Assembly: GCF_002270415.1 (NCBI RefSeq)
Contig: NZ_NNRI01000022.1
Coordinates: 1,054,001-1,118,000 of the forward strand
Source: Mesorhizobium sophorae
GTDB lineage: Bacteria; Pseudomonadota; Alphaproteobacteria; Rhizobiales; Rhizobiaceae
Direction: 5' to 3'
DNA: 64,000 bases
The notes beneath the pieces were generated by a model. It was not told the DNA's origin and did not search any database. It saw only the letters and a list, made by a program, of their open reading frames with translations. A program made the translations under genes and the position numbers. Each line of letters begins with the position of its first letter. The first letter of the stretch is position 1. Shown here one piece after another: positions 33,931 through 42,921 of this stretch.

Positions 33931-34956
33931 ATGAAACTGATCAGAACACTCTTGGCCGCCGCCACGGCGCTTGCCGTTGCCGCCTTCGTAGCGCCCACCT
34001 TTGCCGCCGACGATCCGGGCCCTGCCGCCTATGCGCAGTCGCTGAAGGGCAAGCGCGTCATGCTGGTGCCGCTGGCGATGGGTTTCGACCTGGCGCAGGG
34101 CTGGGCGCATTATCTGAAGACCGAAGTCGAGGCCTGGGGCGGCGTGTTCGAGACGCGCGACCCGAACTGGGTTGTCGATGCCGGCGCGCAGGCAATCACC
34201 GACGCCATCTCGTCGGACACCAGGCCGGACGTGCTGATCATTCATGCACCGGACCTGAACTCCTATTCCAAGCTGATGAAGAAGGCGCAGGCGGCCGGCA
34301 CCTATGTGCTTCTGGTCGATAATCCGGCCAACTTCCCGGCCGACGCCTTTGTCGGCAGCGACTGGGACCGTCTAGGCCAGCTCGAGGCCGAAGCGGCGAT
34401 CAAGGGCTGTGGCGAAAACTCGTCGAAGAAGATCGGCCTGGTGCAGGGCGATCAGGCGAACTCCTCAAGCCTTTATCAGTATGCCGGTATCATGAAGGTT
34501 CTGGACAAGCATCCCGACTTCAAGGTGGTGGCCAAGCCCGACTCCAACTGGGATGCGACGACCTCGCGCAACGTGACGACAACGATGCTGCAGCAGAACC
34601 CGGACATTTGCTCGATCATCGACTTCTGGGACGGTGACGCCACCGGCGCGTCGGCCGCGATCCGAGACGCCAAGCTCGAGGGCAAGGTGTTCCTGGTCAC
34701 TACAGGCGGCGGTGAAAAGGCGGCAGACTGCGACAAACTCCAGGACGGCACCTATGGCGCCGTGGTGATGACCGAGCTTGCCCGCCAGTCGGGCGACATG
34801 AACGCTATTATCAAGTTCCTGCTGCAGAGCGGCCAGCCGGCCGGTACCTCGCACACCTACATCTACACGCTCGAGAAGGCGACGACCAAGGCCGACCTCA
34901 AGCCCGACAGCTGCTGGGACCTGAAGGCGCTGCAGGCCGAAGCGGCGGCGAAATAG
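33931..34956 (+). CDS. Sugar-type ABC substrate-binding protein
   Basis: A 341-residue periplasmic-binding-protein-like I (Peripla_BP_4) protein with a signal peptide cleaved near AAFVAPTFAAD. Core features are KGKRVMLVPLAMGFDLAQGW, then a D-x-x-Q-A-x-x-D-A-I strand-helix unit (residues 90-110) and the VDNPANFPADAFVGSD strand. The ligand is presumably a sugar, polyol or lactone-yielding compound, as the operon also encodes two beta-propeller lactonase-like domains. ATG follows AGGATG. A GC-rich stem-loop follows the stop. Confidence 0.85.
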   Translation: MKLIRTLLAAATALAVAAFVAPTFAADDPGPAAYAQSLKGKRVMLVPLAMGFDLAQGWAHYLKTEVEAWGGVFETRDPNWVVDAGAQAITDAISSDTRPDVLIIHAPDLNSYSKLMKKAQAAGTYVLLVDNPANFPADAFVGSDWDRLGQLEAEAAIKGCGENSSKKIGLVQGDQANSSSLYQYAGIMKVLDKHPDFKVVAKPDSNWDATTSRNVTTTMLQQNPDICSIIDFWDGDATGASAAIRDAKLEGKVFLVTTGGGEKAADCDKLQDGTYGAVVMTELARQSGDMNAIIKFLLQSGQPAGTSHTYIYTLEKATTKADLKPDSCWDLKALQAEAAAK

Positions 34957-34982
34957 ACCGATCCTTGCCAACACCAATCAAC

Positions 34983-35009
34983 GAGGTGGCCGGATTGCCC
35001 GGCCACCTC
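34983..35009 (+). other. Intercistronic stem-loop after binding-protein gene
   Basis: GAGGTGGCCGG (34983-34993) and CCGGCCACCTC (34999-35009) are perfect 11-base arms with a five-base loop, followed by CTTCTCTT. It is positioned 26 bases after the binding-protein stop and 32 bases before the next start, and may stabilise the upstream message or attenuate read-through. Confidence 0.65.
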
Positions 35010-35041
35010 CTTCTCTTGCAGCCCAGATTTGCAGTGACCTG

Positions 35042-37165
35042 ATGTCCTTCCGCGAACGCCTCCAGTCCTGGCGCTACAATCTCGTGCCCGACCATCTTGT
35101 CGGCGAGATCCTGACCAAGCGCTGGACCGACAACGCCATTCCGTTCCTGGCGCTGGTGGTGACATTGGCGACCTTCGGCTCGATCATTCCGGGCTTCTTC
35201 AAGCTGACCTCGCTACAGGAATCAACCCGCCAGCTCGGCGAGTTCTCGATGGTCGTCACCGGCATGACGGTGGTGATGCTGGGCGGCGGCATCGACCTGT
35301 CGGTCGGCTCGATCTTCGCGCTGTCGTGCTTCTCGGCCGTCTATGTCTTCTTCATCCTCGAACAGTCAATCTGGCTGGCGCTGGCCACTTCGCTTGCTAC
35401 CGGCCTCGTCTTCGGCGCCATCAATGGCTATCTCGTCGGCTATCTCCGCCTGCGCGCCTTCCTCACCACGCTGGTCACCTTCATCTTCGGGCGGGCGCTG
35501 TTCGACATACTGGTCACCACCTATGCCGCTGATGTGCAGCTCTCGACCGCCACCTCGGATGTGCTCGACTTCATCGGCGACAGCACCTTCTGGGGCCTGT
35601 CGGTCTCGGTCTGGCTGGCGATCATCCTCGCGATCGTCACCCATATTGCGCTGACCCGTTCGCGACCGGGCTGGCATGTGCTGGCGGTCGGCGGCTCCAG
35701 GCGCTCGGCGCACAATGCCGGCATTCGGGTGCGCCGCACCGTGTTCATGACCTATGTCTTCTCAGGTTTCTGCGCCTCGATCGGTGGCTTCCTTATCGCT
35801 TGCCGCCTGAGCGGGGCAGGGCCGGGCACCGGCCTCAATCTCGAGATCATGGCGCTGACGGCGGCGGTGGTCGGCGGCGTCAGCTTGGGCGGTGGGCGCG
35901 GCTCGGTGATCAAGGGGCTGATGGGCGCCATCATCGTCTTGACCATGACCAACGGGCTGATCCGGCTGGGCTATGGCACCGGAACCAACCAGATGGTGCT
36001 CGGCATCATGCTGGCGGTGGCGGTGACCATCGACATCCGCTGGCTGAAGAACCGCCACAAGGTGCTGAACGAGGTCTATGTCGCGCCGGTCTATCTCAAG
36101 ATGGGCGCGACCCAGTCGGCGGCGCCCGGTTCGGGCACGCCATACGAACTCGATAATCGATTGTCGAAAGCTGACCATATCGGGCTCGGCGAACTGGAGG
36201 GGCCGGAGGATGTCATCCTCGACCGCGACGACAATCTCTATTGCGGCACCCGCCATGGCGAGATCGTCCGCTTCTTCGCGCCGGACTATGTCAGGTCGGA
36301 AGTGTTTGCCCATATTGGCGGCTTTCCGCTCGGCCTGGCCTTCGACAAATCAGGCAACCTGATCAGCTGCGTCGGCGCCATGGGGCTCTATTCCGTGTCG
36401 CCGACGCGCGAGGTCAAACGCCTGTCGGCCGAGACCTCGCGCTCGTGGACCTCGATCGTCGACGATGCGCGGCTGCGCGATCCCAATGACTGCGACGTGG
36501 CACCCGACGGCCGTATCTATTTCACCGACTCGACCAAGCGCTACGACGCCCATGACTGGGCTCTGGATTCGATCGAAAACCGCGCCACCGGCCGCTTGCT
36601 GGTCTACGACCCGAAGGATGGCTCGACCAAGGCACTGCTCGACGGTTACCGCTACACCAACGGTGTGTGCATGGCGCATGACGGCAAGTCGCTGTTTTTC
36701 GCCGAAAGCTGGGCTTGTCGCGTGCATCGCTACTGGCTGGAAGGGCCGAAGGCCGGTACGGCCGAATGCGTCATCCGCGACATGCCGGGCTACCCCGACA
36801 ACATCAACCGCGCCTCCGACGGCAATTACTGGATGGCATGGCTTGGCATGCGCACGCCGAGCTTCGACCTGTCGCTGCGCCATCCCGACATGCGCAAGCG
36901 CATGACGCGCCGGCTGCCGCAGGATGAATGGCTGTTCCCCAACATCAACACCGGCGGCGTGGTCAAGTTCAACCAAACCGGCGGCATCGTCGAGGCGATG
37001 GGCGACCTGACCGGCGGCGCACACCCGATGGTCACCTCGATGCGCGAGCACAAGGGCTATCTTTTCGTCGGCGGCATCCTGAACAACCGCATCGGCCGCT
37101 ACAAGATATCAGGCGCCGACCCGAACTGGACCAGCCCCGCTTCCTACTGGGGGGCGAAGTCGTGA
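35042..37165 (+). CDS. ABC permease (RbsC family) fused to SMP-30/strictosidine-synthase-like beta-propeller
   Basis: A 707-residue protein with two parts. Residues 1-340 are an RbsC-type permease (GGGIDLSVGSIFALS near 80; GGVSLGGGRGSVIKGLMGA near 280). Residues 355-707 are a soluble beta-propeller of the strictosidine synthase/SMP-30 lactonase type: GPEDVILDRDDNLYCGTRHGEIVR, DPNDCDVAPDGRIYFTDS, YTNGVCMAHDGKSLFFAESW and DNINRASDGNYWMAWLG. Permeases of this family normally end near residue 340, so this is a true fusion in one open frame. It suggests that a lactone or glycoside is processed at the transporter, but propeller topology (cytoplasm or periplasm) is uncertain. Confidence 0.88.
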   Translation: MSFRERLQSWRYNLVPDHLVGEILTKRWTDNAIPFLALVVTLATFGSIIPGFFKLTSLQESTRQLGEFSMVVTGMTVVMLGGGIDLSVGSIFALSCFSAVYVFFILEQSIWLALATSLATGLVFGAINGYLVGYLRLRAFLTTLVTFIFGRALFDILVTTYAADVQLSTATSDVLDFIGDSTFWGLSVSVWLAIILAIVTHIALTRSRPGWHVLAVGGSRRSAHNAGIRVRRTVFMTYVFSGFCASIGGFLIACRLSGAGPGTGLNLEIMALTAAVVGGVSLGGGRGSVIKGLMGAIIVLTMTNGLIRLGYGTGTNQMVLGIMLAVAVTIDIRWLKNRHKVLNEVYVAPVYLKMGATQSAAPGSGTPYELDNRLSKADHIGLGELEGPEDVILDRDDNLYCGTRHGEIVRFFAPDYVRSEVFAHIGGFPLGLAFDKSGNLISCVGAMGLYSVSPTREVKRLSAETSRSWTSIVDDARLRDPNDCDVAPDGRIYFTDSTKRYDAHDWALDSIENRATGRLLVYDPKDGSTKALLDGYRYTNGVCMAHDGKSLFFAESWACRVHRYWLEGPKAGTAECVIRDMPGYPDNINRASDGNYWMAWLGMRTPSFDLSLRHPDMRKRMTRRLPQDEWLFPNINTGGVVKFNQTGGIVEAMGDLTGGAHPMVTSMREHKGYLFVGGILNNRIGRYKISGADPNWTSPASYWGAKS

Positions 37166-38217
37166 TCCTCGATCCTGTGCTTGACCTGTTTCGCGGCAAG
37201 GCAGTGACCATTCCGCCGCTCGACGGCGCCTTCCGTCCCAACACGCGGCTGGACGACGCGCCGGCGGTCGCCGAACTGACCGAGCCGGATAATCTGCTGA
37301 TTTCCAGCGACAGGCTGTTGGCCTCCAGCGGCAATGCTGTCCACGCGATCGCCGCCGGAGCCGTGCCAACCGTGGTCGAGACCTTTCCATCTCCGGTTAC
37401 GGCGTTGGCGCTGTCGCCATCGGGCGAACTGACGATCGGGTTGGAGAGCGGTAGGCTGTTGATTGCCGGCAAGGAGGTTTCGCTGCCGGCCGGGATACGC
37501 TGCATCACCGCGCTTGCCTATGCAGATGATGGCACGCTGTGGCTGGCCAATGGTTCGGCTGAACACGCGCCGTCGCAATGGGCCGCCGACCTGATGAAGA
37601 AGGGCACGTCCGGTTCGCTGTGGAAGCGGGCCGCGGCGGGCGCAGAATTCCGCAAGGTGGCCGACGAGATCGCCTTTCCTTATGGGCTCCATCCCATGGG
37701 GCGGGATGTGCTGGTCAGCGAAAGTTGGCGCCACCAGCTCGTCCGCTTCGACGGCGCGACCGGCAACCGCTCGACGGTTCTGGCGCATCTGCCCGGCTAT
37801 CCCGCACGGCTGTCGCCGACCGCCGATGGCGGTGCGTGGCTGACCTTGTTTGCGCCGCGCAACCGGCTGATCGAATTCGTGCTGCAGGAAACGCACTACC
37901 GGCAGGACATGGTCGAACAGGTGCCGCCGGCCTACTGGATCGCGCCTGCCCTGGCTTCCAGCCGCAGCTTCCTTGAACCGCTGCAATGCGGTGGCATCCG
38001 CACCATGGGCATCCACAAGCCTTGGTCGCCAAGCCGCTCCTACGGGCTGGTGGTAAGGCTCGACCAGAAGCTGCAGCCGCAATTCAGCCTGCACAGCCGC
38101 GCCAACGGCACGCGCCACGGCATTTGCAGCGTCGCCGAGAGGGCCGGCCTTCTGTTCATCGCCTCCAGGGGCGGCGACTGCGTGTTGTCCGTCGACCTCG
38201 CGTCGGGAGGGCTTTGA
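37162..38217 (+). CDS. SMP-30/strictosidine-synthase-like beta-propeller protein
   Basis: A 351-residue soluble protein without a signal peptide, distantly resembling the propeller domain encoded just upstream: LSPSGELTIGLESGRLLIAG, IAFPYGLHPMGRDVLVSESW and LPGYPARLSPTADGGAWLTLF are blade-like repeats. It starts with GTG overlapping the fusion gene's stop (GTGA), and its own stop overlaps the ATPase start. It is probably a cytoplasmic lactonase-like or regulatory propeller working with the importer. No catalytic assignment is possible from sequence alone. Confidence 0.75.
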   Translation: MILDPVLDLFRGKAVTIPPLDGAFRPNTRLDDAPAVAELTEPDNLLISSDRLLASSGNAVHAIAAGAVPTVVETFPSPVTALALSPSGELTIGLESGRLLIAGKEVSLPAGIRCITALAYADDGTLWLANGSAEHAPSQWAADLMKKGTSGSLWKRAAAGAEFRKVADEIAFPYGLHPMGRDVLVSESWRHQLVRFDGATGNRSTVLAHLPGYPARLSPTADGGAWLTLFAPRNRLIEFVLQETHYRQDMVEQVPPAYWIAPALASSRSFLEPLQCGGIRTMGIHKPWSPSRSYGLVVRLDQKLQPQFSLHSRANGTRHGICSVAERAGLLFIASRGGDCVLSVDLASGGL

Positions 38218-39713
38218 TGGAACCGATTGTCCGCCTGGAAAATGTCACCAAGACTTATCGCGGCGTGCCCGCGGTGAAAAACGTCAACTTCGACCTGCGC
38301 AAGGGCGAGATCCACGCGCTGCTCGGCGAGAACGGCGCGGGTAAGTCGACGCTGACCAAGATCGTTGCCGGGGTGGTCGACGCCACCTCCGGCAGGATGT
38401 TCCATAAGGGCGCCGAAATCGCCTACGCCTCGCCGCATGCGGCGCTCGAAGCCGGCATTGCCATGGTGTTCCAGGAAACCAGTCTGGTGCCGTCGATGAC
38501 GGTGGCGCAGAACCTCTATCTCGGCACCGAGAAATTCCTCAACCGGCTACGCGGCAGCTACATTTCGGCGCAGCAGTTCCTGCAGTCCCTCAACTTTCCC
38601 GTCGACCCGAACGCGATGGTGGCGACGCTGGGTGCCGCCAAGCGGCAGATGGTCGAGATTGCTCGTGCCGTCCACCACAATGCCGAGGTCATCATCTTCG
38701 ACGAGCCGACGGCGACGCTGACGCCAGAGGAGAAGCGGCATTTCTTCGCGCTGATCCGGCGGCTGAAGGCGAGCGGCGTGTCGATCGTCTTCATCAGCCA
38801 CGCGCTTGAAGAAGCGCTTGATATCGCCGACCGCATCACCATCTTGCGCGACGGCGAGTTGGTCATCACCGACGACACATCCGCCTTCGACCGCGACCGG
38901 ATCGTCGCCGCCATGGTCGGGCGAACACTGTCCGCGCAGATCTACAGGCAGCGCGACGAAGCAAAATTGCGCAAGGCCGGCAAGAAGGTGCTGTCGGTGC
39001 AGGACATTTCGATGAGCAATGTCGTGCGCAACAATTCCTTCTCGATCTTCGAGGGACAGATTACCGGCGTGTTCGGGCTGATCGGGTCTGGCCGCACCGA
39101 GACCTTCAAGATCGTCTCCGGCATCTACAAGCGCGATTTCCTGCGTGGCGGGGCGATCGAACTCGACGACAAGCCGGTGCGCTATCTCGTGCCGAGCGAG
39201 GCGGTGGCCGACGGCATCGTCTATGTCACCGAGGACCGCAAGAGCGAGGGCATCTTCGAGACGATGGGCATTGCCGAGAACCTGTTCGGCGGGCTGTTGG
39301 CGGCGGGCCGCGAAAAGGCCTGGGTGATCGACCAGCAGGAGATGCGGCAGCTTGCGGCCGAATGGACGAAGACGCTGAACATCAAGGCGATCAACGACAA
39401 TGCACGCGTCGTCGAGCTATCCGGCGGCAACCAGCAGAAGGTGGTGATCGGCAAGGGGCTAGTGCAGCGGCCCCGCATCGTCATCTTCGACGAGCCGACG
39501 CGCGGCGTCGATGTCGGCGCGATCGCCGAGATCCATCAGATCATCAACCGGCTGGCCGATGAGGGCCTCGCTGTCGTCGTGATTTCCTCCTACCTGCCGG
39601 AGATCATGAACCTGTCGGACCGCATCCTGGTCTGCCGGCAAGGCCGCATCGTCGAAGAGTTTTCGCCGGCGGAGGCAACCGAGGAAAAGATCATGTACGC
39701 GGCGGTTCACTAG
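38217..39713 (+). CDS. Sugar-type ABC ATPase, two-domain (RbsA family)
   Basis: A 498-residue double ATPase. The first domain has Walker A GENGAGKST, the modified signature LGAAKRQMVEIARAV and Walker B IIFDEPTATLTPEE. The second has a degenerate P-loop region (FGLIGSGRTE), EDRKSEGIF, the full signature LSGGNQQKVVIGKGL and VIFDEPTRGVD. This asymmetry is normal for RbsA/MglA. It drives the two permeases of this operon and is its last gene; a long inverted repeat starts in the stop codon. Confidence 0.9.
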   Translation: MEPIVRLENVTKTYRGVPAVKNVNFDLRKGEIHALLGENGAGKSTLTKIVAGVVDATSGRMFHKGAEIAYASPHAALEAGIAMVFQETSLVPSMTVAQNLYLGTEKFLNRLRGSYISAQQFLQSLNFPVDPNAMVATLGAAKRQMVEIARAVHHNAEVIIFDEPTATLTPEEKRHFFALIRRLKASGVSIVFISHALEEALDIADRITILRDGELVITDDTSAFDRDRIVAAMVGRTLSAQIYRQRDEAKLRKAGKKVLSVQDISMSNVVRNNSFSIFEGQITGVFGLIGSGRTETFKIVSGIYKRDFLRGGAIELDDKPVRYLVPSEAVADGIVYVTEDRKSEGIFETMGIAENLFGGLLAAGREKAWVIDQQEMRQLAAEWTKTLNIKAINDNARVVELSGGNQQKVVIGKGLVQRPRIVIFDEPTRGVDVGAIAEIHQIINRLADEGLAVVVISSYLPEIMNLSDRILVCRQGRIVEEFSPAEATEEKIMYAAVH

Positions 39714-39768
39714 ATTCAGGTCAGGTCGGCCTGCAAATGGCGACTTCTTGGGCTTCCTGACCTGAATC
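39713..39768. terminator. 13-bp perfect inverted repeat at operon end
   Basis: GATTCAGGTCAGG (39713-39725) and CCTGACCTGAATC (39756-39768) are exact inverted arms with a 30-base loop. The left arm begins in the ATPase stop codon. There is no T run after the right arm. It may be a terminator, an mRNA-stabilising stem or an operator for the downstream CMD gene, whose start lies about 100 bases away. Confidence 0.5.
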
Positions 39769-39866
39769 GCCACGCCGTCGCTAAAAAGTGAATCGGGCAA
39801 TGGATTGGCTGCGATTGCTCAAGACCTGATTTAATTCACACGACGATCCAAACGAAAGGACCAGCC

Positions 39867-40274
39867 ATGGCCACCACAAAACTTCTGACCGATGCCGACG
39901 TGGAGAAGATCCCGGCTGTGAAGGCGGTGTTCGACGACATCCGTGCGACGCGCAAATCCGATTTCGTCAACAATTTCTGGCGCGGGCTGGCCAATGATCC
40001 ATCAGCGCTGAAGCGGATCTGGGAACAGTTGAAGGTGGTGATGGTCGCTGAGAGCGCCATCGATCCGTTGACCAAGGAGATGATCTATATCGCGGTGTCG
40101 ACCGCCAATGGCTGCTCCTACTGCGTCCACTCGCACACCGCCGCCGCCCGGGCGAAAGGCATGACCGACGCGCAGCACGGCGAACTCGTATCGATCATCG
40201 GGCTGGCCGGCCAGACCAACCATATGGTCACTGCGATGCAGATCCCGGTCGATCCGCAGTTCGAGGTGAAGTGA
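39867..40274 (+). CDS. Carboxymuconolactone decarboxylase/AhpD-like family protein
   Basis: A 135-residue all-helical protein. The CMD/AhpD core is KEMIYIAVSTANGCSYCVHSHT, with the redox-type C-x2-C at Cys83 and Cys86 followed by His89, the AhpD peroxidase-like arrangement. Many such small proteins act in peroxide or alkylhydroperoxide defence. It has its own upstream region and a good AAAGGA ribosome binding site. The exact substrate is unknown. Confidence 0.85.
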   Translation: MATTKLLTDADVEKIPAVKAVFDDIRATRKSDFVNNFWRGLANDPSALKRIWEQLKVVMVAESAIDPLTKEMIYIAVSTANGCSYCVHSHTAAARAKGMTDAQHGELVSIIGLAGQTNHMVTAMQIPVDPQFEVK

Positions 40275-40289
40275 GGGCGGCTGCTTTCC

Positions 40290-40835
40290 ATGGCTGGAAT
40301 TTTCATGGACAAAAGCACCAGATTTCCAACGTCGCTCTCTGGCTACGAGATTGAAGGCCTGATTGGGATTGACGCTTCACGACTGGTGCCGCTGTATCAG
40401 GGCTGCTCTGACTATGTCGTGCTGGAACGAGGCGAGCCGCCCAACGCTGCCACTGCAAAGGAGGAATTTGAGAGCTTTCCACCGAACCGGACGGAAGCCG
40501 ACAAGTTCATATTCGGGGTGAAGGCAATCGATGGTGAATTTGTAGGCTTACTGGCCTGCGACCGCAATTATCCGCGAGTGGAGTGTTGGTGGATCGCGTT
40601 GTTCATGATCGACAAAGCACTTCGCGGAAGAGGGTTGGGGCGTACACTGTGCGACGACTTTTTCAGGTGGCTGAAATCCCAGAACGTCAAGTGGGTGGAA
40701 CTCGGCGTGATCACAGAAAATGAGCAGGCTCTTCGCATTTGGCAGCGGCAGGGCTTCAAGCTGGTGCGGACGGCGGGGCCAGTCAGTATTGGGGCGAAAC
40801 GGGATATGGTCCAGGTTTTAGGCCGGCCGTTGTGA
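40290..40835 (+). CDS. GNAT family N-acetyltransferase
   Basis: A 181-residue acetyltransferase. The acetyl-CoA pyrophosphate-binding motif is RGRGLGRTLCDDFFRWL near residues 112-128, and GVITENEQALRIWQRQGF is the C-terminal motif B. The substrate may be an amino-sugar, antibiotic or protein N-terminus. The second ATG at 40305 is a likely alternative start. The gene is 15 bases after the CMD gene and may be cotranscribed. GC looks lower than in its neighbours. Confidence 0.82.
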   Translation: MAGIFMDKSTRFPTSLSGYEIEGLIGIDASRLVPLYQGCSDYVVLERGEPPNAATAKEEFESFPPNRTEADKFIFGVKAIDGEFVGLLACDRNYPRVECWWIALFMIDKALRGRGLGRTLCDDFFRWLKSQNVKWVELGVITENEQALRIWQRQGFKLVRTAGPVSIGAKRDMVQVLGRPL

Positions 40836-40891
40836 GCAGGTCCATCAAAGGCGCTTGGCCACCTTCTTGAAATGAGAAGGGAAGGCGTGTG

Positions 40892-41782
40892 CTATGCAGG
40901 CCGATAAACTCTCTCGGCCGTGTTCCAGAAAATATCCGCCTCAGCTTTCGCGCCATGCTTGGCCACCGCCGCGCGATGCGCCTTGATCAGCTCGGCGTGG
41001 CTTGTCCACAGTTTCTCGATCGGGAAGTTCGAGCCGAACATCAGATGGTCCGCGCCCAGGATGTCGATCGCATTGTCGACGATGTAAGCGATCAGAGCTG
41101 GGTCGTTGCGATGGACGAAGGTGCCGAGGCCGGACAGCTTGGCGTAAAAGTTTGGCGCTGCCGACAGCGTGCGCAGGCCTGCCTTCCAGGCTTCCGTGAT
41201 TTCGGGCTCCATGCCGGTGAGCATGCCGGCATGGGTAAGGATGAAATTGGTCTCCGGGTTCTCGCCGACCAGCGACAGCCCGTCCTTCATCTGGGCAGGG
41301 AATAGCTGAAGGTCGAAGGACAGGCCGTAATGCTTCAGCCGGGCGACATTGGCGCGGACCTTGGGATCGATGACCTGGTCGGCCGAAGTGGCGAAGCGGA
41401 AGGCCGGCGTCTCGTGCCAGTGCAATTGCATGCGCACGCCGCGCAGCAGCGGATATTTCTTCAGCCGGTCGATCTGGGGCCTGATATCGTCCACGGTCAT
41501 GTCGGTGTAGCCGACGATGGCGTGTGGCCAGCCGGTCTCATCTGCGGTCTTCTGCAGGAAGGCGACCTCCTTCTCGAAATCCTCCTTGGCCCAGTTGGTC
41601 TGGACATAGACGGCTTTTTCGACGCCCGACCCCTTCTGGTCGGCCAAGAATTCCTCGATCGGGTAGTCGCGGCGAATCGGCTCATAGGGGCCAAAGATGC
41701 GCGGCACCATCGGTCCGACCAGCCAGGGCTGGTCCTGCTGGCGCCAGATGTGGAAATGCGCGTCGATTGCTTTCTGCATCAC
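40892..41782 (-). CDS. Amidohydrolase (COG3618 lactonase-type TIM barrel)
   Basis: A 296-residue metal-dependent hydrolase related to 2-pyrone-4,6-dicarboxylate lactonase and L-fuconolactonase. Family features are the N-terminal IDAHFHIWRQ, GVRMQLHWHET, ILTHAGM and MFGSNFPIEKLW. It overlaps the upstream CoxE-like gene by four bases and so is part of the molybdenum hydroxylase operon. It probably opens a lactone or lactam ring made by the hydroxylase, a hint that the operon degrades a heterocyclic or aromatic compound. Confidence 0.85.
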   Translation of the reverse strand: MMQKAIDAHFHIWRQQDQPWLVGPMVPRIFGPYEPIRRDYPIEEFLADQKGSGVEKAVYVQTNWAKEDFEKEVAFLQKTADETGWPHAIVGYTDMTVDDIRPQIDRLKKYPLLRGVRMQLHWHETPAFRFATSADQVIDPKVRANVARLKHYGLSFDLQLFPAQMKDGLSLVGENPETNFILTHAGMLTGMEPEITEAWKAGLRTLSAAPNFYAKLSGLGTFVHRNDPALIAYIVDNAIDILGADHLMFGSNFPIEKLWTSHAELIKAHRAAVAKHGAKAEADIFWNTAERVYRPA

Positions 41783-42921
41783 GAAACCCTCTTCCAGATT
41801 GCCGCCGCCGCCGGGGCTGGGCGGGCGAGCGACAGGATGAAATCGGTGAGGCCCTTGAGCGACGAGCCGTCGATGAGATCGTCGAGCACCGGCAGGATGG
41901 CGCGCAGTGCGGCCGTTGCCGGCCGGTAGCGCGGATCGCCGGCCAGCGGCGTTGCAAGAGACAATCGGAAGGCACGCGCGCTCAGCCGACGCATCGCTGT
42001 CTCTAGTGCGGCGTGATCGCCGCGCTCCAGCGCATCGGAGAGGATGACGATCGCTGCACCGCGGGCGAAAGCGGAGAAGCGTGGCACCGAGAGGAAAGCG
42101 AGCAGTGTCGGCCCCATGCGGGTGCCGCCGTCCCAGTCGTCGACCTGTGCCGCGGCGCGCGTCAGTGCCTGGTCGCGGTCGCGAATGCGCAGTGCGGCGG
42201 TGATGCGGGTGAGCCGCGTGCCGAAGGTGAAGATTTCGGCGCGGTCAGCACCTTGCACTGCGGCATGGGCGAGCTTGAGATAGTCTGACGTGTGCAGCTT
42301 CATCGAGCCGGAGACGTCGATCAGGATCAGCAGCTTGCGCGGCACAGTCTGCCGGCGGCGCAGCAGCGGCGAGGGCACGTCGCCATCGGCGCTGACGATT
42401 TCCCTGAGCGACCGGCGCAAATCGAGCGTGCCGCGCGAGTGGGTGCGCACGGTGCGGAAGGAGCGGCGGGCAGGCAGGGCGGAAGCGAGCTTGCGGCGGA
42501 AAGCGGCCAGCCTATCGTCGTCGCGCTGAAAATCGCGCGTGCTCAGTTGTTCGGCGCCGGAGGACAGCTCGCCGCCTTCCTGCTGGCTGATCACCTCGAT
42601 CTCTTCCAGGCTCGCGCCACCATCGTCCTTGATGCGGGTTTCCTCGTCGGCATCGCCTTCGAACACGGCGGATGCGTTGCCGTAGAAATGGTTCTGGAAA
42701 TGCGCCTCGAATTCCTCGCGGCGGTCGGGCGGCGGCGCCAGCGTGGCAAGGGCCGCTTCACGGATGTCGGCCATCGAACGCGGCCCGAGCAATGTCACCG
42801 CCTGCATGAAGCCGGACACCTGCTCCTGCGCGACAGCGAAGCCGTAACGGCGCAGCAGCCGACCGAAGCCGAGGAACGGCGTGGCCGCGCGGGGCAGGGC
42901 TGGTAGGCGCTCGGCGCTCAC
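41779..42921 (-). CDS. CoxE-like VWA domain protein
   Basis: A 380-residue protein. Residues 1-185 are a variable acidic region, followed by a von Willebrand A domain with MIDAS residues in ILIDVSGSMKL (near residue 215) and ILSDALERGD. CoxE proteins act with a MoxR ATPase (CoxD) in maturing the metal site of CO-dehydrogenase-type molybdenum enzymes. The start is a GTG overlapping the MoxR stop and preceded by GAGGAGG; the longer upstream frame only runs antiphase through the MoxR gene. Confidence 0.85.
   Translation of the reverse strand: MSAERLPALPRAATPFLGFGRLLRRYGFAVAQEQVSGFMQAVTLLGPRSMADIREAALATLAPPPDRREEFEAHFQNHFYGNASAVFEGDADEETRIKDDGGASLEEIEVISQQEGGELSSGAEQLSTRDFQRDDDRLAAFRRKLASALPARRSFRTVRTHSRGTLDLRRSLREIVSADGDVPSPLLRRRQTVPRKLLILIDVSGSMKLHTSDYLKLAHAAVQGADRAEIFTFGTRLTRITAALRIRDRDQALTRAAAQVDDWDGGTRMGPTLLAFLSVPRFSAFARGAAIVILSDALERGDHAALETAMRRLSARAFRLSLATPLAGDPRYRPATAALRAILPVLDDLIDGSSLKGLTDFILSLARPAPAAAAIWKRVS

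Noticed and set aside
38640..38700. Missing LSGG signature in the first half of the RbsA-type ATPase
   Set aside because: The first ATPase domain of sugar-type double ATPases often carries a modified signature; the one at 61582 does too, so it is not unusual.
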